A stretch of 61,329 nucleotides of DNA from Comamonadaceae bacterium. GTDB lineage: Bacteria > Pseudomonadota > Gammaproteobacteria > Burkholderiales > Burkholderiaceae_C. This document shows positions 27,920 through 35,301 of this stretch, piece after piece. The notes beneath the pieces were generated by a model. That model did not search any database, was not told where the DNA came from, and saw nothing but the letters and a program-made list of their open reading frames with translations. The DNA is taken from NCBI GenBank assembly GCA_013297985.1, contig JAAFIY010000007.1, positions 1 to 61,329 on the forward strand, given 5' to 3'. The translations under genes and the position numbers were made by a program. Every line of letters starts with the position of its first letter. Within the stretch, counting starts at the first letter, position 1.

Positions 27920-28965
27920 GCGCCGCCACCATTGAAAACACCGTGGGGTCTGGCAGCCCGGCAGCCACTGTGCCGCTGGTGCAGGCGCAAGACCTGGCCA
28001 TGATGTTTGATGTCTCTGCGCCCTGGCTCAACCGGGTGCTGGAAGGCAAACCCCGCCAGTTGCTGCATGCGGTTGATGGCGTGAGCTTTGATATCCCTCG
28101 CGGCCAAACACTGGCGCTGGTGGGCGAATCCGGCTGCGGCAAAAGCACGGTGGCGCGCTTGCTGGTGGGGCTGTACCGGCCCACCCGCGGCACGATGATT
28201 TTTGATGGATCAGACGCTCACAAAACCTTTCAGACGCCGCAAGGCCGGGTGCTGCGCCGACGCATCCAGATGATCTTTCAAGACCCCTACGCCAGCCTGA
28301 ATCCGCGCTGGTCAGTGGAGTCGATCGTGGCCGAGCCCCTGCTTGAACATGGCCTGCTGCAGCCCGGCCCCGAGCTGAAAGACCGAGTGGGTGAACTGCT
28401 TAAGTCAGTGGGCTTGTCGCCACTGGACATGATCAAGTTTCCGCACCAGTTCAGCGGCGGGCAGCGCCAGCGCATCAGCATTGCGCGTGCCTTGGCCACC
28501 GAGCCTGACTTTTTGGTCTGTGACGAGCCCACGTCCGCACTAGACGTGTCGGTGCAGGCGCAGGTGCTCAACATCATGAAAGACCTGCAGCGCAAGCAGG
28601 GTCTGACCTATCTGTTCATCAGCCACAACCTCGCGGTGGTGCGCCATGTCAGTGACCGCGTCGGCGTGATGTACCTGGGCCGTTTGGTGGAAGTGGCCGA
28701 CAAGCACACCCTGTTTGCCGCGCCGCGCCATCCGTACACCCGCATGCTGCTGGACGCCATTCCCAAAATGCACGACACCGGGCGCGCCCGCACACCGGTG
28801 CAAGGCGAAGTGCCCAATCCGCTGAACCCACCGACGGGTTGCGCCTTTCACCCGCGCTGCCCGCATGCCAATGCGCGCTGCTCAGCCGAGCGGCCCAAGC
28901 TGCAAACCATTGGCGGCGTTTCAGTGGCCTGTCACGCGGTGGAGGAAGGGCGCATCGGCACGTAG
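27916..28965 (+). CDS. peptide ABC transporter ATPase (DppF/OppF type)
   Basis: The second ATPase subunit, 349 aa, has Walker A GESGCGKS, signature FSGGQRQRI, Walker B FLVCDEPTSALD, H-loop ISHN and the C-terminal TGCAFHPRCPHANARC cysteine motif. The start at 27916 overlaps the previous stop. It is the last gene of the transporter unit; a dispersed repeat lies 43 bp downstream. Confidence 0.95.
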   Translation: MSAATIENTVGSGSPAATVPLVQAQDLAMMFDVSAPWLNRVLEGKPRQLLHAVDGVSFDIPRGQTLALVGESGCGKSTVARLLVGLYRPTRGTMIFDGSDAHKTFQTPQGRVLRRRIQMIFQDPYASLNPRWSVESIVAEPLLEHGLLQPGPELKDRVGELLKSVGLSPLDMIKFPHQFSGGQRQRISIARALATEPDFLVCDEPTSALDVSVQAQVLNIMKDLQRKQGLTYLFISHNLAVVRHVSDRVGVMYLGRLVEVADKHTLFAAPRHPYTRMLLDAIPKMHDTGRARTPVQGEVPNPLNPPTGCAFHPRCPHANARCSAERPKLQTIGGVSVACHAVEEGRIGT

Positions 28966-29007
28966 GTACCAGCGCGCTATCACCGCGCCGTGACCGCGCA
29001 GACGACT

Positions 29008-29034
29008 GCTATCGATTTTATAGCTGCTTGCGCA
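29008..29034 (+). repeat. dispersed hairpin repeat, copy 6
   Basis: GCTATCGATTTTATAGC then TGCTTGCGCA, a near-canonical copy between the convergent dpp-type operon and the EAL gene. Confidence 0.85.
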
Positions 29035-29098
29035 CTATTCACCGGCGGAAGCGGCCAATTGGCTCTGAGCCCGCCCGGCGCTGCGGGTACCGCGCTGA

Positions 29099-31447
29099 TC
29101 AAGGGCGATACAGAGACCGGCAGGCACTAAACGGCCGGTCATCAAACACATGGCGCAGCGCGCCCTGGCGCATGAGTTGAACGCCCGCCTGCTCGGCCTG
29201 CATGACCGAAAGCCCCCAACGCCTGCGCATCCATTCCACGTAGTCACTGCCGGTGGCGCAACGGCGATGCAGCGCCACGCCGCGTTCGTGCTCGCCCAAG
29301 ACCAAGCCTTCCACGGCTTCTCCGCGTGCAGCGGCACGCAGCGCCTGGGCAATTTCGCGCTGAGTCTCACTGACCGGTTGCGCTTGGTTGCTGGTGGGAT
29401 CGTTCAGCACATAAAACAAGTCGGCGTCTTCAAAGTCGTGCTCGCCCACCACGTGAGACATCAGCCCCAGGGCCACCAAGCGCTGTCCCATGCGCACCGC
29501 CTCGGCGCGGCCCACCCGCTGGCGCTCGACGATCCAGTCCACCGCTTCGCGGCCCAGAAAGCAGTTTGGGTAGGTGCGCAAACGCCAACGCCGGTCGCGA
29601 ATATCCAAGCCCGCACCGGCGCTTGTGGCGCCAGGGCCGCTCGTGCGGGGTGCGCGCATCGCCGCACACAAGGCAGCCGCCGCCTCATCCGACAAGCCCG
29701 GATTGAGCGCTGGCACCGCAGCCTCAGCCACAGCGGTCTGAATTTGTAGCTCGGCGTGGTGGTTGTCCAGCCAGCGGGCAAAGGCGTCAATGGGCATGGG
29801 TCGCGCCATCAGGTAGCCCTGTGCATAGGTCACGCCGCGTTGGTGCAGGTAGTCCCATTGTTCGCGGGTCTCCACCCCTTCTGCGATGAGCGGCACGCCC
29901 AATTGGGTGGCCAAGCCAATGATGGCGTCTAGCACCGGGCGGCGCACGGTTTGGCTGTCAATGGTGCGCACAAAGCTCTGGTCGATCTTGATGCGGTCAA
30001 TGCGCAGCCGCTCTAGTAGCGCCAAGCTGCTCTGGCCGGTGCCAAAGTCGTCCAGCGCGATGCGCCAGCCTGCGTCGCGCAGGCCGCTCAAGGCGTGGGC
30101 GGCGCGGCCGTCGACGATGTCGCGCTCAGTCAGCTCAATGAACACATGCATCGCAGGCAAGGTGTCGGGCCGAAACACCTCGGTCAGTCGATGTGCAAAG
30201 TCAGCACGCGCCAATTGCCCGGGCGTCACATTGACCGAAAAATACAGTTGCGGATAGCGCCGTGCCAAGCCGCCCAATCGATAGGCGGCGAGGTTCATCA
30301 CCAGATCAGACATCTCATTGATCAGCCCGCTGCGCTCGGCCTCTTCAATGAACTCACCCGGCGACACCACGCCGCGCTGCGGGTGCTGCCAGCGCATCAA
30401 AACTTCGCCACCGACGCAGCGGCCGGTCTGCAGCTCCACGATGGGCTGCACCCAGGGTTCAAACTGCCGCCGCCGCAACCCGCCAGCGATGCGATGCACC
30501 AGCCGCGCACGCAACATCACAGAGCGCCACATGCCCAGCACCACCACCGCGCCCAACAGCAGACCCGCCAAGGTCCAAATGGGCAAGCTGGCCAAACTAG
30601 AGGCGAGCAGCGCAGATTTGGTCACGTCGGCCGCGACATCAAGCCCATAACGTTCGGAGTGGGCCACCTGGCGCAGCCAGGGCACGGCCAGCTCACGCGT
30701 GGTCAGATCAGTACCCAGCAATGACGACAAAGGGCGGCCGTTGGGTGTCAACAGCTCAATCGACACAGTGGCCAAGACCTGACTGAGATCAGGCACTTGT
30801 TTCAGCAACTGGGGATCGAGCAGTTGGGTGGTGAATGCGCGCCGGTCCAAATCGGCTTTGAACACCCGCTTGTCCACCATGGGCCGCTCGACCACTAGGC
30901 GTGTCTCAATCGTCTGCCGGGTGTACAGGTTGACTTCGCCGCGGGTCTGCTCGCGCATGTCGGGGTCAGCGGCTAGCGGCCCCAGCGGCCCGCACAGGCG
31001 CTGGCCGTCGGCACTCATCACCATCACTTGAGTGAGCAACTCCGACTGCAAGCTGTGGCGAACCAAGGCTGCGCTGACTTCGGCGGTGCAAGCGTCGAGC
31101 GGGCCTTGCAGGGCGCGGTCTTGCGCCACCGCATCGAGCTCATCGCGTACCTGATCTAGCACCTGCTGGACGGCGACCAAGGCCACCCGGCTGGCTTCGT
31201 TTGCACGCGACTGAAAGAAAATGGCCAATCCGGCCGCTACCGCGATCACCGTCGCCAGCGTGCAGGCCGCAATCACCATCAGTGCGCGGCGTCCGCTCAG
31301 TGATAGAGGCCGCTGGCGGCGGGTGTCGCTGTCTACTGCGCCCAGATCGGCCATGCTCTCCAGCCAGCGCAACCCACGGCCCCACTGACTGGCCAAGCCG
31401 CGCGGGTTGTCTGCAGCGGGCGTTGATGGGGCGTTGCCAGTGGCCAT
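29099..31447 (-). CDS. CSS-motif EAL phosphodiesterase with two C-terminal DEP-like domains
   Basis: The 782-aa membrane protein has helices at about 55-77 and 288-307 bounding a periplasmic CSS-type sensor (Cys120 and Cys152; CSS cysteines form redox-sensitive disulfides in known members). The EAL domain (about 317-560) is complete: E348 in EVLMRW, N406, E438, D466-D467 in DDFGTG, K487, E523 and Q543. Active c-di-GMP hydrolysis is therefore expected. Beyond it lie a DEP domain at about 614-682 (RTYPNCFLGREAVDWIV, later FEDADLFYVL) and a more diverged repeat at about 722-781 (GSDYVEWM, later FSACRSLYRP). DEP domains are mainly known from eukaryotic signalling. The combination is unusual; the first DEP call is fairly sure, the second less so. 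Confidence 0.87.
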   Translation of the reverse strand: MATGNAPSTPAADNPRGLASQWGRGLRWLESMADLGAVDSDTRRQRPLSLSGRRALMVIAACTLATVIAVAAGLAIFFQSRANEASRVALVAVQQVLDQVRDELDAVAQDRALQGPLDACTAEVSAALVRHSLQSELLTQVMVMSADGQRLCGPLGPLAADPDMREQTRGEVNLYTRQTIETRLVVERPMVDKRVFKADLDRRAFTTQLLDPQLLKQVPDLSQVLATVSIELLTPNGRPLSSLLGTDLTTRELAVPWLRQVAHSERYGLDVAADVTKSALLASSLASLPIWTLAGLLLGAVVVLGMWRSVMLRARLVHRIAGGLRRRQFEPWVQPIVELQTGRCVGGEVLMRWQHPQRGVVSPGEFIEEAERSGLINEMSDLVMNLAAYRLGGLARRYPQLYFSVNVTPGQLARADFAHRLTEVFRPDTLPAMHVFIELTERDIVDGRAAHALSGLRDAGWRIALDDFGTGQSSLALLERLRIDRIKIDQSFVRTIDSQTVRRPVLDAIIGLATQLGVPLIAEGVETREQWDYLHQRGVTYAQGYLMARPMPIDAFARWLDNHHAELQIQTAVAEAAVPALNPGLSDEAAAALCAAMRAPRTSGPGATSAGAGLDIRDRRWRLRTYPNCFLGREAVDWIVERQRVGRAEAVRMGQRLVALGLMSHVVGEHDFEDADLFYVLNDPTSNQAQPVSETQREIAQALRAAARGEAVEGLVLGEHERGVALHRRCATGSDYVEWMRRRWGLSVMQAEQAGVQLMRQGALRHVFDDRPFSACRSLYRP

Positions 31448-31588
31448 GGGGTGGATGCGTCAGCCGTCCGGCAATTGGTCAACACGCCAAACGCCGCAGG
31501 TAGGTCGGACAGCCATCATATCGGCCACAGAGCCCTTACCTTTTGGCCACCAGGCGCCCCTGTGCCGCCCCTAGATCAACCCACTAAT

Positions 31589-31630
31589 GCTACTTAATTG
31601 ATAGCTACAGGCGTTTGTATATAGGGCGCA
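31589..31630 (+). repeat. dispersed hairpin repeat, copy 7
   Basis: GCTACTTAATTGATAGC then TACAGGCG, a loop, and AGGGCGC. It lies just after hexR, in the gap between hexR and the EAL gene. It may help end hexR transcription. Confidence 0.7.
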
Positions 31631-31639
31631 GGGTGCTGA

Positions 31640-32521
31640 TCAGGCATAGCGTTTGCTGCGTAGGTTGTCTTTCATGCGCTTGAGCTGTGGCTGCACCTTG
31701 GGGCCCAGCTTCAGGGCCACGGCAGTGGCCAGCACATCCACGATCAACAGGTGCAGCAAGCGCGACACCATCGGGCTGTAGCGGTCATAGCCCTCGGGGT
31801 GATCTGCAGCCAAATGCACCAGGCCTGCACTGGCCAAAGGAGAGCCACTGGCCGTAATCACGATGGTGGTGGCCCCATTGCGACGGGCAATGTCGCAGGT
31901 ATCCATCAAGTCGCGGGTGCGCCCTGAATTGCTGATCACCACCACGCAATCCCCCGGGCCCAGCAGCGTGGCGCTCATCACCTGCATGTGGCCGTCGGTG
32001 TGGGCAGCAGTGTGCACGCCCAGCCGAAAAAATTTGTGCTGCGCATCCAGCGCCACGATGCCCGAGTTACCCACACCAAAAAACTCAATGCGCCGCCCGT
32101 CGGTGCAGGTCTGCGCCAAGGCCTGCACGGCGCGGTCAATCATCACTGTGCTGGCACCGTTGCGATAGCGCAGGAAAGCCGCGACGGCGTTGTCGGTGAC
32201 CTTCACCATCACCTCGGCGGTTTTGTCATTGGCCGTCACACTGCGGTGCACAAAGGGCACGCCTTCGCTCACGCTGCCCGCCAGCTTGAGCTTGAAGTCA
32301 CTCAAGCCCGCATAGCCCACGCTGCGGCAAAAGCGCACGACGGTAGGTTTACTCACGTGGGCGCGCTCGGCCAAGGCGCTGATGGGTTCACGCGCAAAGG
32401 CGCGGGCGTCGGCCAGCACCAAGCGGCCCACGCGCTGTTCTGCGGGGGCCAGGGTGCTCAGGCCCGCCGCGATTCGGTCTAACAAGGTGCTGCCCGCACC
32501 GGCTAGCTCTGCTTCAGGCAT
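31640..32521 (-). CDS. hexR: RpiR/HexR family transcriptional repressor
   Basis: The 293-aa regulator has an N-terminal HTH_6 domain (ERAHVSKPTVVRFCRSVGY) and a C-terminal SIS sugar-phosphate domain (GVGNSG, VVISNSGRTRD). HexR proteins respond to KDPG and control zwf and other Entner-Doudoroff genes. It overlaps the end of zwf by eight bases, so the two are co-transcribed. A HexR-like box lies in front of zwf. Several nearby ATGs (32521, 32527, 32536, 32569) could serve as start; I chose the one nearest the conserved region. Confidence 0.88.
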   Translation of the reverse strand: MPEAELAGAGSTLLDRIAAGLSTLAPAEQRVGRLVLADARAFAREPISALAERAHVSKPTVVRFCRSVGYAGLSDFKLKLAGSVSEGVPFVHRSVTANDKTAEVMVKVTDNAVAAFLRYRNGASTVMIDRAVQALAQTCTDGRRIEFFGVGNSGIVALDAQHKFFRLGVHTAAHTDGHMQVMSATLLGPGDCVVVISNSGRTRDLMDTCDIARRNGATTIVITASGSPLASAGLVHLAADHPEGYDRYSPMVSRLLHLLIVDVLATAVALKLGPKVQPQLKRMKDNLRSKRYA

Positions 32522-33998
32522 CTTCATTCCAGGCATGTCCATCACGGGCCAACAAGGCAGTGGCAGCACCCGGGCCCCAACTGCCAGCGGGATAAGGGCG
32601 CGGCGCTTCAGTGCTGGTGCGCCAATGGGCCAGCAGGGGCTCTACCCAGCCCCAAGCGGCTTCTTGCTCATCGCGCCGTACAAACAAATTGAGGCGCCCG
32701 GCCAGCACATCCAGCAGCAGGCGTTCGTAGGCGCCCACGCGTTCGGCACCAAAGCGACGGTCGAAGTCCAGATCCAGCCGCACAGGCGACAAAACGCCCG
32801 CGCGCTGGGCGCCGCGTTCGTCGCCTTGCGCCATCAGGTGTAATTCGATGCCGTCGCGCGGCTGCAGATGAATCACCAAGCGGTTGGGTGCGGCAGGCCC
32901 GGCGGTGGCAAACACGGTGTGGGGCACAGGGCGAAAGTGCACATCAATGCGCGCTTCTCGCCCCGCCAACCGTTTGCCGGTACGCACATAAAAGGGCACG
33001 CCCGCCCAGCGCCAGTTGCGCACCTGGGCACGCAAGGCCACAAAGGTCTCGGTGTGGCTGCCTGGGGCCACGCCCGCCTCTTGCGCATAGCCCGGCACCG
33101 CGCCACTTGGGCCATGGCCCGCCGCGTACTGCCCGCGCACAGCGTGTTGCAGCAGGGCGTGTTCATCCCAGGGTGCCAGGCTGCGCAGCACCTTGAGCTT
33201 TTCGTCGCGAATGGCGTCGGCATCAGCCGAGGTGGGTGGCTCCATGGCCAAGGCGCACAGCAGTTGCAGCGCGTGGTTTTGCACCATGTCACGCAGAGCG
33301 CCGGTGCTGTCATAAAAGCCGCCGCGCTGCTCCACACCCAGTTCTTCGGCCAGGGTGATCTGAATCTGCGCAATGTGCTCGCGCCGCCAAAGCGGCTCAA
33401 ATAGCGTGTTGCCAAAGCGCAGGGCCAGCAAGTTTTGCACCGAGGGCTTGCCCAGGTAGTGGTCAATGCGAAACACCTGGTGCTCGGCAAAGGCGCTGAG
33501 CACGGTGTCGTTGATGGCGCGGTTGCTGGCCAAGTCGTGACCCAGGGGCTTTTCAAGGACGATGCGCCATGCGTCATGCCCGCGTGCGCTGGCCGCGCGG
33601 CCACCCAGACCCACCGCATCCAGGCGCTGCACCACGGGTGCGAACAAGTTGGGTGCGGTGGCCAGGTACATCACCACCGTGTCGGCCCGGCGGGACAACA
33701 GGCTGGCGGCTAAGGCCGGGTAGTCCGCGTCGGTGGACAAGTCCATGCGCTGGTAGTGCAGCAGTTGGGCAAAGCGCGCGAATTCATCGGCGCTGGGTTG
33801 CTTGGCGCCCTCCACGCGGCCAAAGCGCTCGGCAATGCGCTGGCGGTATTGATCGTGGGTGAGGTCGTCACGGCCCACGCCAATGATTCGGCCGTTAGCC
33901 GGCAGCGTGCCGTGGCGGTGGGCCTGCAACAGGGCGGGCATCAGCTTGCGCCAGGCCAAATCGCCCGTGCCGCCAAACAGGATCAGATCAAATGACAT
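32514..33998 (-). CDS. zwf: glucose-6-phosphate 1-dehydrogenase
   Basis: It oxidises glucose 6-phosphate to 6-phosphogluconolactone with NAD(P)+. The 494-aa product has the N-terminal dinucleotide fold FGGTGDLAWRKL, the substrate/active-site motif FRIDHYLGKPSVQNLL and the C-terminal domain around EAAWGWVEPLL. The start at 33998 (MSFDLILFGGTG) is the family norm; an ATG at 34115 adds 39 unlikely residues. No typical ribosome site precedes the ATG, and a HexR-like box sits nine bases upstream, so the transcript may have a very short leader. Confidence 0.96.
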   Translation of the reverse strand: MSFDLILFGGTGDLAWRKLMPALLQAHRHGTLPANGRIIGVGRDDLTHDQYRQRIAERFGRVEGAKQPSADEFARFAQLLHYQRMDLSTDADYPALAASLLSRRADTVVMYLATAPNLFAPVVQRLDAVGLGGRAASARGHDAWRIVLEKPLGHDLASNRAINDTVLSAFAEHQVFRIDHYLGKPSVQNLLALRFGNTLFEPLWRREHIAQIQITLAEELGVEQRGGFYDSTGALRDMVQNHALQLLCALAMEPPTSADADAIRDEKLKVLRSLAPWDEHALLQHAVRGQYAAGHGPSGAVPGYAQEAGVAPGSHTETFVALRAQVRNWRWAGVPFYVRTGKRLAGREARIDVHFRPVPHTVFATAGPAAPNRLVIHLQPRDGIELHLMAQGDERGAQRAGVLSPVRLDLDFDRRFGAERVGAYERLLLDVLAGRLNLFVRRDEQEAAWGWVEPLLAHWRTSTEAPRPYPAGSWGPGAATALLARDGHAWNEDA

Positions 33999-34006
33999 GA
34001 TGGACA

Positions 34007-34023
34007 ATGTAATTAAGTTTCTA
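34007..34023. promoter_or_regulatory. candidate HexR operator upstream of zwf
   Basis: The 17-mer ATGTAATTAAGTTTCTA matches 13 of 17 positions of the HexR box as I recall it (TTGTAATTAAATTACAA). The left half is almost complete. It lies nine bases upstream of zwf, whose operon ends with the HexR gene, which fits autoregulation. Confidence 0.6.
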
Positions 34024-34201
34024 ATTTTCATTGGAAGGCGTACCCGTTGTCCACTCGTGACTCGGGTGTTTTCCCGGTTCTTGGGGCTAACCCCAAGTTG
34101 GCAGGCGCCCCGCATTGATAGCCTTGAGACTCGTAATTTGGTTACTCGCTCTGGCTCTTTTTGAGACCTGTGCGGGGGCTCCTATCGTCAAGAGGTTTGG
34201 A

Positions 34202-35254
34202 ATGTCTGCAATGCGAGAGTCAAAGTTCGGTCGGCATTCGCTGGCTGCGGGTCTGCTGGGAGCCGCTTGGGTATTGAGCGCGCCGCTGGCTTGGGCGCAG
34301 GGCCAGGTCAATGTGATCTGCTCCGTGCAGGCCGAGTGGTGCAACCTGATGGCCACCACCTATTCGCGCACCAGCGGCACGCGCGTGAACATGACCATGA
34401 AGGGCTCGGGCGAGGCGCTGGCGCAGCTCAACGCCGAACGCGCCAACCCCAAGACCGACATTTGGTTTGGCGGCACCGGTGACCCACATTTGCAAGCTGC
34501 CGAGCAAGGCCTGACGCAGGACTACCAAAGCCCATCTCTTAAAGACCTGTATCCGTGGGCGCAAAAGCAGGCCAAGGATTCGGGCTTTCGCACCGTGGGC
34601 GTGTACTTGGGGCCGCTGGGTTTTGGCATGAACACCGAGCTGCTGGCCAAAAAGAAGATTGCGGCTCCACAAAGCTGGGCTGATTTGTTGAAACCCGAGC
34701 TGCGCAACGAAGTGCAAATGGCCAACCCCGCCAGCAGCGGTACCGCCTACACCATGATCGCCACGCTGGTGCAACTGATGGGCGAGGAAAAGGCCTTTGA
34801 ATATCTGCGTGCGCTGCATCGCAACGTCAGCACCTACACCCGAAGCGGCACCGGTCCGGTGAAGGCGGCGGCCCGGGGCGAAACCACGGTATCCATCAGC
34901 TTCATCCACGACGTGACCACTGAGCAAGTGGGGGGCTTCCCCGTACAAAGCGCGTCGCCATCTGAGGGCACGGGCGCTGAAATTGGTTCTATGAGCATCG
35001 TGAAAAACAGCCCCAATGCCGACGCCGCCAAGCGCTTTTACGAATGGGCGCTCACCCCCGGTGCGCAGCAGTTTGGTTTGGCGGCGCGGCAGTTCCAGTT
35101 GCCCAGCCACACCAAAACCCCGCTCGATCCGCGCATGCCTGATTTCAAAAAAATCAAGCTCATCAACTACGACTACGCCAAGTACGGCGCCAGCGCCGAG
35201 CGCCGCCGCCTGATTGCGCGCTGGGAGCGCGAAGTACAAAACGCGCCCAAGTAA
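34202..35254 (+). CDS. ABC transporter substrate-binding protein, ferric/organophosphate type
   Basis: The 350-aa periplasmic receptor has a signal peptide ending LAWAQ and a type II binding-protein fold related to FbpA/AfuA. Motifs include VICSVQAEWCNLMATTY, the NPKTDIWFGG segment and PNADAAKRFYEWAL. The start at 34202 has AGAGG nine bases upstream. Annotation pipelines often call such proteins iron receptors, but AfuA and PhnS relatives bind sugar phosphates or phosphonates. The location between zwf-hexR and tal-pgi makes a phosphorylated sugar substrate worth considering (inference). Confidence 0.85.
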   Translation: MSAMRESKFGRHSLAAGLLGAAWVLSAPLAWAQGQVNVICSVQAEWCNLMATTYSRTSGTRVNMTMKGSGEALAQLNAERANPKTDIWFGGTGDPHLQAAEQGLTQDYQSPSLKDLYPWAQKQAKDSGFRTVGVYLGPLGFGMNTELLAKKKIAAPQSWADLLKPELRNEVQMANPASSGTAYTMIATLVQLMGEEKAFEYLRALHRNVSTYTRSGTGPVKAAARGETTVSISFIHDVTTEQVGGFPVQSASPSEGTGAEIGSMSIVKNSPNADAAKRFYEWALTPGAQQFGLAARQFQLPSHTKTPLDPRMPDFKKIKLINYDYAKYGASAERRRLIARWEREVQNAPK

Positions 35255-35301
35255 GCACCGCGACGCCGCTGACTGGTTGCATTGGCTTGACCGCCCTGCG
35301 C

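Noticed and set aside
34080..34097. CTTGGGG-CTAA-CCCCAAG hairpin between zwf and the FbpA-type gene
   Set aside because: A clean 7-bp stem, but without a T run and lying between divergent genes, so no function could be argued. Noted only.
34133..34145. GTAA-N5-TTAC inverted repeat before the FbpA-type gene
   Set aside because: Arms of four bases are expected by chance, and no matching regulator is adjacent.
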